The position numbers and the translations under genes were made by a program. 64,000 nt of DNA, from positions 2,728,001 through 2,792,000 of the forward strand of contig OZ240681.1 in the NCBI GenBank assembly GCA_965199165.1. Direction: 5' to 3'. This document shows positions 1 through 8,498 of this stretch, piece by piece (within the stretch, counting starts at the first letter, position 1; each line of letters opens with the position of its first letter). The notes under the pieces were generated by a model. That model saw only the letters and a list, made by a program, of their open reading frames with translations. It ran no database searches and was not told the DNA's origin. The DNA is from LMUY01 sp965199165. Its GTDB lineage: Bacteria; Pseudomonadota; Alphaproteobacteria; Acetobacterales; Acetobacteraceae.

Positions 1-1757
1 TCGTCCTGCGGGATGCTGGCGATGTCGTAGCGCGGGCCGCCGCGATGCCGCTCGATCAGGTCGAAGGCGCGGCGCAGGCAGCCGAGCATGCCCAGGCCGA
101 GGATGTCGACCTTCATGAACTTCAGGATGTCGATGTCGTCCTTGTCCCACTCGATCACCTGGCGGTCGACCATGGACGCCGGCTCGATCGGGACCAGGTC
201 GGCCAGCTTGTCCCGCGTCAGCACGAAGCCGCCCGGGTGCTGCGACATATGGCGAGGGTGGCCGATCAGCTGGCGCGCGATGTCCAGCGTAAGGCGCAGC
301 CTACGGTCGGCCAGGTTGAGGTTGAGCTGCTCGGCATGCTTGGGCTCCACCCCGTCTTCCGACCAGCCCCAGACCTGGGATGCCAAGGCCGCGGTCACGT
401 CCTCCGTCAGGCCCATGACCTTGCCGACCTCGCGCACCGCCCCGCGCGCGCGGTACCGCACGATGGTGGCGCAGAGGGCGGCGCGGTCGCGGCCGTAATG
501 CCGGTAGATCCACTGGATGATGTCCTCGCGCCGTTCGTGCTCGAAATCCACGTCGATGTCCGGCGGCTCGTTGCGGTTGGCGGACACGAAACGCTCGAAC
601 AGCAGGCCGGCCGCCACCGGGTCGATGGCGGTGATGCCGAGCACGTAGCAGACGGCCGAGTTGGCGGCGGACCCGCGGCCCTGGCACAGGATCCCCTGTC
701 GCACCGCCTCCCGCACGATGGTGTTCACGGTGAGGAAGTACGGCGCGTATCTCATCTCGGCGATCAGGGCCAGTTCGTGCAGCAGTTGCTGGTGGACCTT
801 TTCCGGCAGGCCGTCCCCGTAGCGGTCCGGCACGCTGGCCCACACATGGCGCTCCAGCGCCTGCTGCGCGGTCTCGCCGGGCCGTTCGGACTCGTCGGGA
901 TACTGGTATTGCAGGTCGGACAGGGAGAAGGTGCAGCGCCCGGTGATCTCGATCGTGCGGGCGAGGGCTTCCGGGTAGTCGGCGAACAGCCGCGCCATTT
1001 CCTGCGGCGCGCGCAGGTGGCGGTCGGCGAAGCGTTCCAGCCGGTGGCCGGCGGCGTCGATGGTGCAGCCTTCGCGGATGCAGGTCATCACGTCCTGCAA
1101 CACCCGGCGCCCTGGCTCGTGGTACAGCACGTCCCCGGTCACGACGGTCGCCACACCCGCCGCCTGCGCCATGTCGCTCAGCCGCCGCAGCCGCACCGCA
1201 TCGCCGGACCGTCGCCGCAGGGTGAGCGCCAGGGAAGCACGCTCGCCGAAGGCCCGGTGCAGCCGGCGCAGGTTCGCCTCCGTCGCCGCATCGGCCTCGT
1301 CGGGCAGCAAGATGGCGAATTGCCCCTCCGCGTGCGCCGCCACGTCGTCCCAGGTCAGGGAGCAGGCGCCTTTGCCGGCCCGCCGCTTGCCCGCGCTCAG
1401 CATCTGGCACAGCCGCGCATAGGCCGCGCGGTCTGTTGGATAGGCGAGCAGGGACGTGCCGTCCTGCAGGTCCAGCCGGCAGCCGATCACCAGGCGCATG
1501 TCCACTTTCGGGTCCTTCGCACGCCCATGCGTCCGTAGGATCCCGGCGAGCGTGTTCCGGTCGGTGATCGCGATCGCCTCGATGCCGAAAGCCTTAGCCT
1601 GGAGCAGCAACTCCTCCGGATGGCTCGCGCCCCGCAGGAAGGAGTAGTTCGAGGTGACCTGCAACTCGGCGTAGCGGGCGGGCGCTGGAGAAGGCGCTTT
1701 TTCTTCAGGTGTAGAGCGTGGACGGAAAGAGAGGATTTTTCCGGAGTTGGTCTCCAT
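1..1757 (-). CDS. dnaE2: Error-prone DNA polymerase III alpha subunit DnaE2 (ImuC), partial
   Basis: N-terminal part (585 codons) of the damage-inducible C-family polymerase that performs translesion synthesis with ImuA and ImuB. After a short variable leader, the PHP domain starts near residue 29 with YAELQVTSNYSFLRGASHP, the usual DnaE2 opening. The palm catalytic motif PDIDVDF lies near residues 397-403 and keeps its acidic residues. The start is the ATG at 1755-1757; the leader contains no other good start. The rest of the palm, fingers, helix-hairpin-helix and OB regions lie beyond the left edge. It is the last gene of imuA-imuB-dnaE2, separated from imuB by about 157 bases that hold a REP-like repeat, and is expected to be LexA-controlled through the box at 4120-4134. 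Confidence 0.96.
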   Translation of the reverse strand, partial: METNSGKILSFRPRSTPEEKAPSPAPARYAELQVTSNYSFLRGASHPEELLLQAKAFGIEAIAITDRNTLAGILRTHGRAKDPKVDMRLVIGCRLDLQDGTSLLAYPTDRAAYARLCQMLSAGKRRAGKGACSLTWDDVAAHAEGQFAILLPDEADAATEANLRRLHRAFGERASLALTLRRRSGDAVRLRRLSDMAQAAGVATVVTGDVLYHEPGRRVLQDVMTCIREGCTIDAAGHRLERFADRHLRAPQEMARLFADYPEALARTIEITGRCTFSLSDLQYQYPDESERPGETAQQALERHVWASVPDRYGDGLPEKVHQQLLHELALIAEMRYAPYFLTVNTIVREAVRQGILCQGRGSAANSAVCYVLGITAIDPVAAGLLFERFVSANRNEPPDIDVDFEHERREDIIQWIYRHYGRDRAALCATIVRYRARGAVREVGKVMGLTEDVTAALASQVWGWSEDGVEPKHAEQLNLNLADRRLRLTLDIARQLIGHPRHMSQHPGGFVLTRDKLADLVPIEPASMVDRQVIEWDKDDIDILKFMKVDILGLGMLGCLRRAFDLIERHRGGPRYDIASIPQD

Positions 1758-1765
1758 CGAACTGG

Positions 1766-1842
1766 CCCTCACCCCGGCCCTCTCCCAGAAGGAGAGGGAG
1801 AAGAACGAAGCCCTCTCCCTCTGGGACAGGGTTGGGCGAGGA
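1766..1842. repeat. REP/BIME-like inverted repeat, copy A
   Basis: Two oppositely oriented copies of a unit of the form CCCTCACCC-n-CCTCTCCC-AGA-GGGAGAGGG lie back to back. The same element recurs near 13182-13286 and 16990-17090. It sits between imuB and dnaE2, inside an operon, so it may affect mRNA stability or transcription into dnaE2. Confidence 0.7.
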
Positions 1843-1914
1843 TTAGGTAGATCCTCAAAACACCCTGTGCAGGAACACGGCTCCGCGAAGATGCCACCGA
1901 TGCATGCGCCATCC

Positions 1915-3417
1915 CTAAAACACCCCGTGCACGAACCACTGCAGGTCGCCCGTGGCGCAGTCCTGGCCGTCGCCGCGGCGGTACAGCCAGAAGCGGCGGC
2001 CGGACTCGTCTTCCACGCGCCAGTAATCCCGCACCGCGCCGGCTTCCGCGTCGCGGCGCCACCACTCGCCGGCCACCCGCTCCGGCCCATCGGCGCGGCG
2101 CACCCGGTGCTGGTGGCGGCGCCAGGTGAAGGCGAGCGGAGGCTGGTCCGGCAGCACGGAGGTCATCTGCACCGGTTGCGGCGGGTGCATCAGCCGGGTG
2201 GGCCGCGGCCAGTGCGGCCAGTCTGCACGGCCCGGCGGCGCCACCGCCGATACGTGGCGCACCGAGCGCTCCGGAACGTCGCTCTCCGTGGGGGCGGTGC
2301 GCCAGACCCGGTCGGCGCCCAGCCGGTTGGACAGCCGGTCCACCAGCGTCGCCACATCCGCTTCCGCCTCGTCGGCCAGCTGCGCCAGCTGGGTGTAGGC
2401 AAGCGGTTCGGCCAGCGGCACGACCAGCTGCATGGCGTCCACGCCCAGGCCGGGATCGACCGTCTCCACCCGCTCCTCCAACAGCCGGCCCAGATGGCCC
2501 GGGTTACGGGAAGGGCGGGCCGTGCCGATGCGGATGGCGGCCACGGTGCCGTCCACCCGCTCGAACAGCAGGTCCAGCTGTCGGGCGCCGAGCCCGGCCT
2601 GCTCCAGCCGCGTGCAGAGCTGGCGGACCAGCCGGGCGATGACGGCCACGAAGCTTTCTGCCGTCAGCAGCGGTTCGGGGAAGGCGAGCCGGGTCTGCGG
2701 CACGTCTGGCGGCACCACGGGGGTGATCGGCTCGGCCACCCGGCCCAGCGCCTGGTCCAGCCGCCGCAGCACCGCCGCGCCGAACCGCCGGGCGAACGGG
2801 GCGCGGGGCAGGGCGGCCAGGTCGGCGATGCGGTCCAGCCCCAGCCGCCGTAGCGTTGCCAGCGCGTCCCCCTCCAGGCGCAGGGCGGCGACCGGCAGGT
2901 CCGCGACGGCCGCCACCGTGCCGCCGGGTGGGATGATCGTCACCGGCTCCGCCGCATGGCGGGCCAGGGCGTGCGCGGCGCCCGGCGTGTCCGCGACCGC
3001 TGCCCGGGCGGTGACGCCGTCCGCTTCCAGCCGGGCCAGCAGCGCCGCCAGCATGGCCGCCTCGCCGCCCTGCAAATGGGTGCAGCCGGTGGCGTCGATC
3101 CAGACGCCGTCGCCGTCCGGCGCGGTCAGCGGGGAGAGGCGCAGGCACCAGGCCGCCAGCCGGGCCACCGCCGCCCTGTCCCCATCCATGTCGGCATCGA
3201 CCACGTGCAGCCCGGGCACCATTGCCTGCGCATGGGCCAGCGCCATGCCGGGCCGCAGCCCCAGCCCGGCCGCCACCGCGTCCGCCGCCGCGATGACCAT
3301 ACGCCTGCCGTCATGCAGCCGGGTAATCAGCGGTGCGTCAGCCGGCAGCGCGGCGTTCGCCCGCCGCAGCCGATCGGTGGGGAAGGTCGGTAACCAGAGC
3401 GAGACGACCCTGCGCAT
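1915..3417 (-). CDS. imuB: ImuB, catalytically inactive Y-family polymerase homologue of the SOS mutasome
   Basis: Y-family-like protein (500 aa) that, by family knowledge, bridges ImuA, DnaE2 and the beta clamp during mutagenic lesion bypass and does not itself synthesise DNA. The start MRRVVSLWLPTFPTDRLRR is the characteristic ImuB opening; the aspartate of active Y polymerases at this place is replaced by the SLWLP context. WIDATGCTHLQGG near residues 106-118 corresponds to the active-site strand, but the Asp-Glu pair is lost. Helix-hairpin-helix-like and little-finger regions follow to about residue 310, then a less conserved C-terminal tail. The ATG at 3415-3417 was preferred over one 33 bases upstream because it gives the family N-terminus. 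It overlaps the end of imuA by 80 bases, consistent with coupling. Confidence 0.93.
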   Translation of the reverse strand: MRRVVSLWLPTFPTDRLRRANAALPADAPLITRLHDGRRMVIAAADAVAAGLGLRPGMALAHAQAMVPGLHVVDADMDGDRAAVARLAAWCLRLSPLTAPDGDGVWIDATGCTHLQGGEAAMLAALLARLEADGVTARAAVADTPGAAHALARHAAEPVTIIPPGGTVAAVADLPVAALRLEGDALATLRRLGLDRIADLAALPRAPFARRFGAAVLRRLDQALGRVAEPITPVVPPDVPQTRLAFPEPLLTAESFVAVIARLVRQLCTRLEQAGLGARQLDLLFERVDGTVAAIRIGTARPSRNPGHLGRLLEERVETVDPGLGVDAMQLVVPLAEPLAYTQLAQLADEAEADVATLVDRLSNRLGADRVWRTAPTESDVPERSVRHVSAVAPPGRADWPHWPRPTRLMHPPQPVQMTSVLPDQPPLAFTWRRHQHRVRRADGPERVAGEWWRRDAEAGAVRDYWRVEDESGRRFWLYRRGDGQDCATGDLQWFVHGVF

Positions 3418-4162
3418 CACATGCCTCCACGATCCAGGTTGCGGGCGCACCGCCGCGGCAGCGCACCAAGTCGAGCCGCCAGCGTGCCCGGCCCAGCCCC
3501 GGTGTCTCGGGTGCGTGCGGCAGGGGCGGCGGCGAAGGCAGGGCGGCGACCCGCCAGCGCGTCACGGCCGCGTTCGGCGCGGCCAGCGCCGGGTCGGCGG
3601 CCTGGCGGAACCGGCGCAGGGCGAAGGCGGTGACGCCCGACGCCTCCGCCGCCAGTTGCAGCCTGCGCGAGGCGGTCAGCCCCAGCTGGCCGACCTCGCC
3701 TACCACGCCGGCCAGGCCGGGATGGCGCAGCGCCTCCTCCATCACCAGCAGCCCGGCGCGCCCGGCCTCGGCGAACACCACGCGGTCCGGGTGCAGCCCG
3801 GCGGCGGCCAGGGCGGGGGCGAACAGGTCGTGCCGCATCACCGCCCACAGCACTGGGCCGCGGCGCTGGGCCAGCAGCCCTGCCAGCAGCAACGCCGCGG
3901 CCGCCCCATGTTCCAGGTCGGGTCCGTCGCCCGCCACCTCGTGCAGCGCGCCCGCGGGCAGGCCGCCACCGGGCAGATGCCGGTCGATCGCCGGGACGCC
4001 GAAGCGCAACGTGCCGGCCCGCGCGGCCGAGCGCCGTTCCAGCCGGGCGATACGGGTGCGCAACGTGTCGAGCGTGGCGGTGGTGGGGATGTCCGGAGCT
4101 CCTCGCTTTCTGCCTCTCAGAACGTATAGAGAACACCATCGGCATTGGGAAGACAATCCCAT
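3338..4162 (-). CDS. imuA: ImuA, RecA-like SOS mutagenesis accessory protein
   Basis: ImuA/SulA-like protein of the imuABC mutasome. By family knowledge it interacts with RecA and ImuB and promotes DnaE2-dependent mutagenesis. Family features are the LRTRIARLERR helix, then FGVPAIDRHLPGGGLPAGALHEVAG, a degenerate RecA-type P-loop region, and alternating hydrophobic strands of the core. The start is uncertain. The coordinates give the longest ATG frame, but that ATG at 4160-4162 has no Shine-Dalgarno and would place the LexA box at 4120-4134 inside the gene. The real start is probably downstream of the box, near 4090 (GGAG eight bases before an ATC) or the TTG at 4061-4063. First gene of the operon, overlapping imuB by 80 bases. 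Confidence 0.9.
   Translation of the reverse strand: MGLSSQCRWCSLYVLRGRKRGAPDIPTTATLDTLRTRIARLERRSAARAGTLRFGVPAIDRHLPGGGLPAGALHEVAGDGPDLEHGAAAALLLAGLLAQRRGPVLWAVMRHDLFAPALAAAGLHPDRVVFAEAGRAGLLVMEEALRHPGLAGVVGEVGQLGLTASRRLQLAAEASGVTAFALRRFRQAADPALAAPNAAVTRWRVAALPSPPPLPHAPETPGLGRARWRLDLVRCRGGAPATWIVEACDAQGRLALVTDLPHRSAAAGERRAAG
4120..4134 (-). promoter_or_regulatory. LexA operator (SOS box) of imuA-imuB-dnaE2
   Basis: Read on the minus strand the site is GTTCTCTATACGTTC, a perfect GTTC-N7-GTTC direct repeat, which is the LexA box known from alphaproteobacteria such as Caulobacter and Rhizobium. It lies just upstream of the ImuA-homologous region, where an operator is expected, and supports SOS control of all three genes. 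Confidence 0.88.
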
Positions 4163-4240
4163 TCTGCTACCGGATCAGTCGGCAGAAAGCTGTATCGAGT
4201 CAGAACGATGGATTTGTTTCCTGTCGATCCGCATGCGACT

Positions 4241-4259
4241 CGACCGCTAGCTGCGGTCG
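4241..4259. other. Perfect hairpin between imuA and a glycosyltransferase gene
   Basis: CGACCGC, a five-base loop, then GCGGTCG form a seven-base-pair stem in the divergent gap. No T-run follows on either strand, so it is not a clear terminator. It may be a protein-binding palindrome or chance. Confidence 0.3.
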
Positions 4260-4318
4260 GCTTGATGCAAGGGCGGTTTTATGATCATCCCTGGGCATCG
4301 ATCACGTAGGATGGGTCC

Positions 4319-5188
4319 TTGGCCTTTCGCATCGCGGTTGGCATCGCCACCAAGGGACGGGCCGCCGTGCTCAAGGAGGCCATTGCGGAACTGCAACGAC
4401 AAGTGCAGCAGCCGACCCGCATCATCGTCTGCCACGCCGAGGCCGCGGACGTGGCCGGGCTGCCCCCAACGGACGGCCTCGAACTCGCCTGCGTCCAGGC
4501 CGGGCTGTGCAACCAGCGCAACGCCATCTTGGACCGCCTGGCGGAGGAGGACGCCGTCGTGTTCTTCGACGACGACTTCCTGCCGATGCCCGACTACCTG
4601 GCGCAGACGGCCGCGGCGTTCCAGCGCCACGGGGACGTCGTCGTCACCACCGGTGCGGTGCTTGCCGACGGCATCATGGGCCCCGGCCTCACCGTGGCCG
4701 AGGGCCGCGCCATCCTCGCCCGCGACCAGGCGGGCGCCACGGCGGTCATCCCGGTCGAGAACGGGTATGGCTGCAACATGGCCATCCGGCTGGCGCCGGT
4801 GCGGGCGCACGGCCTGCGGTTCGACGTGCAGTTGCCGTTGTATGGCTGGCTGGAGGACGTCGACTTCACCCGGCGCCTGGGCGCCCACGGCCGCGTGGTG
4901 AAGGTGGAGGCGGCGCGCGGGGTGCACCTCGGCGTGAAGTCCGGCCGCGGCTCGGGCAAGCGGCTCGGCTACTCGCAGGTCAGCAACCCGGTCTACCTGG
5001 CCCGCAACGGCACGATCTCGTGGCGCCGGGCGACCGCGTCCGCCGGCCGCAACCTGCTGGCGAACGGCGCCAAGGCGTGGCGACCGGAGCCCGACATCGA
5101 CCGCCTGGGCCGGCTGCACGGCAACGCGATCGCGCTGTGGGAACTGGTCCTCGGCCGGATGAAGCCGACCCGCGTGCTCGAGCTGTGA
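4319..5188 (+). CDS. Family 2 (GT-A) glycosyltransferase
   Basis: Nucleotide-sugar-dependent glycosyltransferase of 289 aa. The N-terminal strand RIAVGIATKGR, the CNQRNAIL segment near residues 64-71 and FFDDDF (metal-binding DDD at 84-86) are typical of GT-A family 2 enzymes. GWLEDVDFTRR near 176-186 supplies the ED acid pair used as catalytic base. No membrane segment is visible, so it should be cytosolic. Acceptor and sugar cannot be told. Translation seems to start at TTG (4319-4321), since no in-frame ATG precedes the conserved first strand; AGGATGG lies just upstream. It is transcribed divergently from imuA and stands alone before the cytochrome gene. Confidence 0.82.
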   Translation: MAFRIAVGIATKGRAAVLKEAIAELQRQVQQPTRIIVCHAEAADVAGLPPTDGLELACVQAGLCNQRNAILDRLAEEDAVVFFDDDFLPMPDYLAQTAAAFQRHGDVVVTTGAVLADGIMGPGLTVAEGRAILARDQAGATAVIPVENGYGCNMAIRLAPVRAHGLRFDVQLPLYGWLEDVDFTRRLGAHGRVVKVEAARGVHLGVKSGRGSGKRLGYSQVSNPVYLARNGTISWRRATASAGRNLLANGAKAWRPEPDIDRLGRLHGNAIALWELVLGRMKPTRVLEL

Positions 5189-5237
5189 GCGCACTTGGCG
5201 TGGCCGCTGCCCATGCCGATCGTGTAGGATGGCAACC

Positions 5238-5945
5238 ATGCGTCTGAACCCCACCCGCGCGCGGCAAACGGCACTGCGACTGTCGATGCGGGTGTGGGAT
5301 GCGCCGACCCGGCTGTTCCACTGGGCGATTGTGCTATTGGTCGCATTCAGCTACTTCACGATCAAATACGCGTCCGGCGCCCACGTCGAGCTCCTGACCA
5401 ACCTGCACAAGCTGTCGGGCTACGCGATGCTGACGCTGCTGCTGTTCCGCCTGGCCTGGGGCTTCGTCGGCAGCGAGACATCCCGCTTCGGCCAGTTCCT
5501 GCGCAACCCGCTGGACGGGCTGCGGCACCTGCGGCATTTCGCCCGGCGCGAGCCGGACGACCAGGTGGGCCACAACGCCGCAGGCGGCTGGATGGTGCTG
5601 GTCCTGCTCGTCACGCTGGGTGTGCAGGCGGTCACCGGCCTGTTTACCTTCGACGACGTGCCCGAGGGCCCGCTCGGCGGGACGGTGAGCGAAGCGACGG
5701 CCTATTGGCTCACCTCGGTGCATGCCGCCAACTTCAACGTCATCCTCGCGCTGATCGCGCTGCACGTGCTGGCGGTGACGGCCTACGCCGTGGTCAAGCG
5801 ACAGAACCTGCTGCGGCCGATGATCACCGGCCGCAAACGCCTGCCGGGAGCCACGCGCCCACCCCGCATGGCGTCCCCGCTCTTGGCGCTGCTGCTGGTG
5901 CTGGTGGCGGGATGCGTGGTGTGGGTCGTGGTCACGCGCGTTTAG
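5238..5945 (+). CDS. Cytochrome b561-family membrane protein
   Basis: Four-helix membrane cytochrome b of 235 aa, related to the b-type subunits of Ni/Fe hydrogenases and to diheme b561 proteins. It would move electrons between quinone and a periplasmic partner. RVWDAPTRLFHW near residues 18-29 is the family opening, with candidate heme ligands His28 and His57 in helices 1 and 2 and His162 and His176 around the last core helix. Hydrophobic stretches lie near 29-45, 58-76, 117-136 and 166-184. An extra C-terminal segment near 213-234 could be a fifth anchor. The second ATG (5238) was chosen because AGGA lies eight bases upstream; an ATG at 5229 is also possible. No cytochrome c or hydrogenase gene is adjacent. 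Confidence 0.85.
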   Translation: MRLNPTRARQTALRLSMRVWDAPTRLFHWAIVLLVAFSYFTIKYASGAHVELLTNLHKLSGYAMLTLLLFRLAWGFVGSETSRFGQFLRNPLDGLRHLRHFARREPDDQVGHNAAGGWMVLVLLVTLGVQAVTGLFTFDDVPEGPLGGTVSEATAYWLTSVHAANFNVILALIALHVLAVTAYAVVKRQNLLRPMITGRKRLPGATRPPRMASPLLALLLVLVAGCVVWVVVTRV

Positions 5946-6100
5946 CACACGCCGGGATCCAGACGGACGGCGACGCGCAGCTCTACCGTCCGACATGTCG
6001 GTATTGAGGCGACTCCGGACGTTGCCATGCCGCGCGATTATGCTGATGGCCTGAACCCTTTCCATGCCTCGCCGCCTCTATGGTTTCGGAGGGTCGACCT

Positions 6101-6640
6101 ATGGCGACGTGGACAGGTGGCGAACTGGTCGAGGCAGCCCGGCGTGGCGATCCGGGCGCGGTCGAGCGATTGCTCTACCAGGCCCGGCCGGACCTGCGCC
6201 GCATCGCGCGGCGAGCCTGCCGCGGCCCGGAGGATGCAGAGGACGCGGTCCAGCATGCGCTATGGGCCTTGCAGCGCCGGATCGGTGCGCTGCGTACCGC
6301 GTCCGCCCTCGCGGCCTGGCTGTTCCGGGTGGTGACGCGCGAGTGCCGGAGGCTCCTCGGGTTGAGAGGCCCGCCCGCGGCACCGGTTTCCCTGGACGAC
6401 CTGGCAGCAGCCCCCGTTCCCGCCGCGCTCCGGCACGACCTCGCGCGCGCGATCGAAGCGTTGGCCGAGCCGTACCGGGCGGTGCTGATTCTCCGCGACG
6501 TGGAGGAGCTGACCGCGCCGGAAGCGGCCGCAGTGCTCGGCATCACGCCGGAAGCGCTGAAGAGCCGCCTGCACCGCGCCCGGGCGGAGGTGCGGGAGAC
6601 GCTCATGGCCGGCGGCTACCTGTCCGGACATGACCTGTGA
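6101..6640 (+). CDS. ECF-type RNA polymerase sigma factor
   Basis: Sigma-70 family extracytoplasmic-function sigma factor, 179 aa. Region 2 spans about residues 8-75 (ending near the VVTREC segment) and contains the DAEDAVQHALWALQRR helix that normally contacts core polymerase and the -10 element. Region 4 covers about 115-170, with EPYRAVLILRDVEELTAPEA and the recognition helix ITPEALKSRLHRARAEV. It has neither the SnoaL-like extension of ECF41 factors nor an adjacent anti-sigma gene. The ATG at 6101 is preceded by GGAGGG at a suitable distance, making it better than the ATG at 6080. An AhpD-like gene follows 115 bases downstream and is a plausible target or partner. Confidence 0.9.
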   Translation: MATWTGGELVEAARRGDPGAVERLLYQARPDLRRIARRACRGPEDAEDAVQHALWALQRRIGALRTASALAAWLFRVVTRECRRLLGLRGPPAAPVSLDDLAAAPVPAALRHDLARAIEALAEPYRAVLILRDVEELTAPEAAAVLGITPEALKSRLHRARAEVRETLMAGGYLSGHDL

Positions 6641-6755
6641 CCGCCCTGGCTTGGCACCTGCTGCGTGGCCTGGGTGCGTCGGCCCTGATGGGGACGGTCA
6701 TGCCGCGGACAGGTGCCCGATCCCTTCCGTCCATCAACGCCGGAGTTTCAAGACC

Positions 6756-7100
6756 ATGAGCTACGCCGACCGCGCCGACATGCGGCTGATCAAGGACCTC
6801 GTCGCCCTCGCACCAGCGGAAGCGGAGGGCTATCTGGCGCTGAGCGACGCCGCCGAGCGCACCAACGGGCTCATCCCGCCGAAATACCGCGAGCTGATGT
6901 CCATCGCCGTCGCGCTCACGACGCAGTGCGGCTACTGCCTGGATGTCCACACGCGTCGTGCGCAGGCCGCTGGCGCCACGCGCGAGGAGATCGCCGAGGC
7001 TACGTTCATCGCAGCGGCGCTGCGTGCCGGTGCTGCCGCGGCGCATGGGCTGCTGGCCCTGCGCCTCTACGACGAACACGCGAAAGCCGTCACGCCGTAG
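6756..7100 (+). CDS. AhpD-like / carboxymuconolactone decarboxylase-family protein
   Basis: Small all-helical protein of 114 aa with the redox-active CGYC motif (residues 58-61) followed by His65. This CxxC-x3-H signature is that of alkylhydroperoxidase AhpD-like members rather than true carboxymuconolactone decarboxylases. A role in peroxide or thiol stress is inferred. GLIPPKYRELMSIAVALTTQ is the typical lead-in helix. The start is the ATG at 6756-6758 with GGAG ten bases upstream; longer in-frame extensions have no ribosome-binding site. It follows the ECF sigma gene in the same direction, a pairing known for several ECF groups. Confidence 0.86.
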   Translation: MSYADRADMRLIKDLVALAPAEAEGYLALSDAAERTNGLIPPKYRELMSIAVALTTQCGYCLDVHTRRAQAAGATREEIAEATFIAAALRAGAAAAHGLLALRLYDEHAKAVTP

Positions 7101-7130
7101 CCGATCGAGGACGGGACACGAGCGCGCCGG

Positions 7131-7146
7131 CGCCAGAGCGCTGGCG
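7131..7146. terminator. Possible weak stem-loop between convergent genes
   Basis: CGCCAG-AGCG-CTGGCG forms a six-base-pair stem between the AhpD-like gene and the convergent hydrolase gene. No U-tract follows, so factor-independent termination is uncertain. Confidence 0.3.
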
Positions 7147-7298
7147 GCTCGTCCAGAAAATCGGTGAGCGGATTCGGGCCGTCACACTCATCGCCCTCGG
7201 TCTGTGTGCCGCCGTCCGGCTGTTCGGGGCGCTCAGCCCTCGCGCTAGGCCGGGGCTCGGCGTTTGCGTGCTTGGCGTGAAGGGAGGTGAGTTCAGCC

Positions 7299-8405
7299 TT
7301 ACGGATAAGCCGTGTCATTGCGCATGACGAGGCGGCAGTTCGGGCGGGCGCAGTTCTCCAGCGCGTCACGGGCCGCCTCCTGTGCGTCTCGCCGTGCCGT
7401 GCTCCAGCCCAGATGGCCGTCCGAGGAGACTGCAAACGCCTTCTCGGGCAAGGCTGCCAGATAGGCCTGGAACGCGTCCCGACGCGTGAGTGACAGGTCG
7501 GCAGGCGGCGGCACGTCAGGAAGCGGCGGCGGAGGCAGCAAGGACGCACGAAGTTTCAAGCCGTGGGTGGCCAGGAACTGGTCCACGATCGGGGTCCAGA
7601 TCGCGGCTCCCGCGGCGGAAAACAGGAAATGCCCCTCCCTGCCAAACGGTCCCGGCTGGACGAACGCGACCGTGCCCCCCGCAGCGATGAATGCTGCGTG
7701 CAACTGGGCTGCCAACCCTGGATTGAAGAAGTGGTCGTTTGCGGCGTAGACCCACAACATCGGCACTCGCGACGTCTGGCCATAGGTGGCGAACGCCGAA
7801 ACCAGCCTGTCCGGTGCACAGACGACATCGCTCGCTTCGGAACCACGGCCACCCGCGAAGCTGATTGCGGCGACCAGACCAGGCGGAGGATCTTCCGTCA
7901 GCGCGACAGTCGCGAAGCCGCCCGCCGAGACCCCAACCACAACGACGCGAGACGGATCGACGTCTGTCCGCGTCGAGAGGGCTACGACGGCGGCTTTCAG
8001 GTCGGTTGCTCCGGCCCGGCCTGCGGAGGTGTAGTCGGCGTCCGGGCGGCAACGGCCGTAACCCTCGGCCCAGCCGCCGCCGGAACTGCCGTAGCCCCGC
8101 CGCAACACAACAACCGTCGTGAAGCCCCGCCGGGCGAACTCGAGCGCCTGCGGATAGATTTGGCGTGCCGTCATCCCGGGACGCTCATCGTCGTTGCGGG
8201 GCGAGCCGTTGGTGACCAGCGCGAGCGGGTTCCGCCCGGTTCCTGCCGGTTTCACCAGCAAAGCCTCAAGGCCGCCGGGGCCGGCGCCCGGAGCGGGAAC
8301 GCGCAGCTCTTCCCGGACGTAGGATTGCGCCATGGCCGAGGGGGACCACGGCATGGCGACAGCAAAGGCGAGCGTGATGAGACAAGCTCGTCCGATCTTG
8401 CGCAT
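7299..8405 (-). CDS. Secreted alpha/beta hydrolase (dienelactone-hydrolase-like)
   Basis: Exported hydrolase of 368 aa. A Sec signal peptide (MRKIGRACLITLAFAVAMPW, cleavage near Ala26) precedes an alpha/beta-hydrolase fold. GVSAGG at 158-163 is the nucleophile elbow, with Ser160 as the likely catalytic serine. The acid is probably the Asp of YAANDHFF and the base the His of GREGHFLF. The last 55 residues, containing the GHLGW segment and two cysteines (NCARPNC), resemble the short DUF4189-type tail seen on other exported proteins. The start at 8405 has a strong GGAGGGA site; an ATG 48 bases upstream would put extra residues before the signal peptide. Substrate unknown. Confidence 0.8.
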   Translation of the reverse strand: MRKIGRACLITLAFAVAMPWSPSAMAQSYVREELRVPAPGAGPGGLEALLVKPAGTGRNPLALVTNGSPRNDDERPGMTARQIYPQALEFARRGFTTVVVLRRGYGSSGGGWAEGYGRCRPDADYTSAGRAGATDLKAAVVALSTRTDVDPSRVVVVGVSAGGFATVALTEDPPPGLVAAISFAGGRGSEASDVVCAPDRLVSAFATYGQTSRVPMLWVYAANDHFFNPGLAAQLHAAFIAAGGTVAFVQPGPFGREGHFLFSAAGAAIWTPIVDQFLATHGLKLRASLLPPPPLPDVPPPADLSLTRRDAFQAYLAALPEKAFAVSSDGHLGWSTARRDAQEAARDALENCARPNCRLVMRNDTAYP

Positions 8406-8498
8406 CGCGGTCCCTCCGGTTTGTGACGGTGCCACTATGCTTGCCCGTTGCACCCGACACGAAGCGGGTTTCGCGATACGCGAGGTGTGCCTGGACGT

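Noticed and set aside
45..1538. 497-codon plus-strand open frame opposite dnaE2
   Set aside because: Antisense shadow of a GC-rich gene; the minus strand gives a clear DnaE2 protein with PHP and catalytic motifs.
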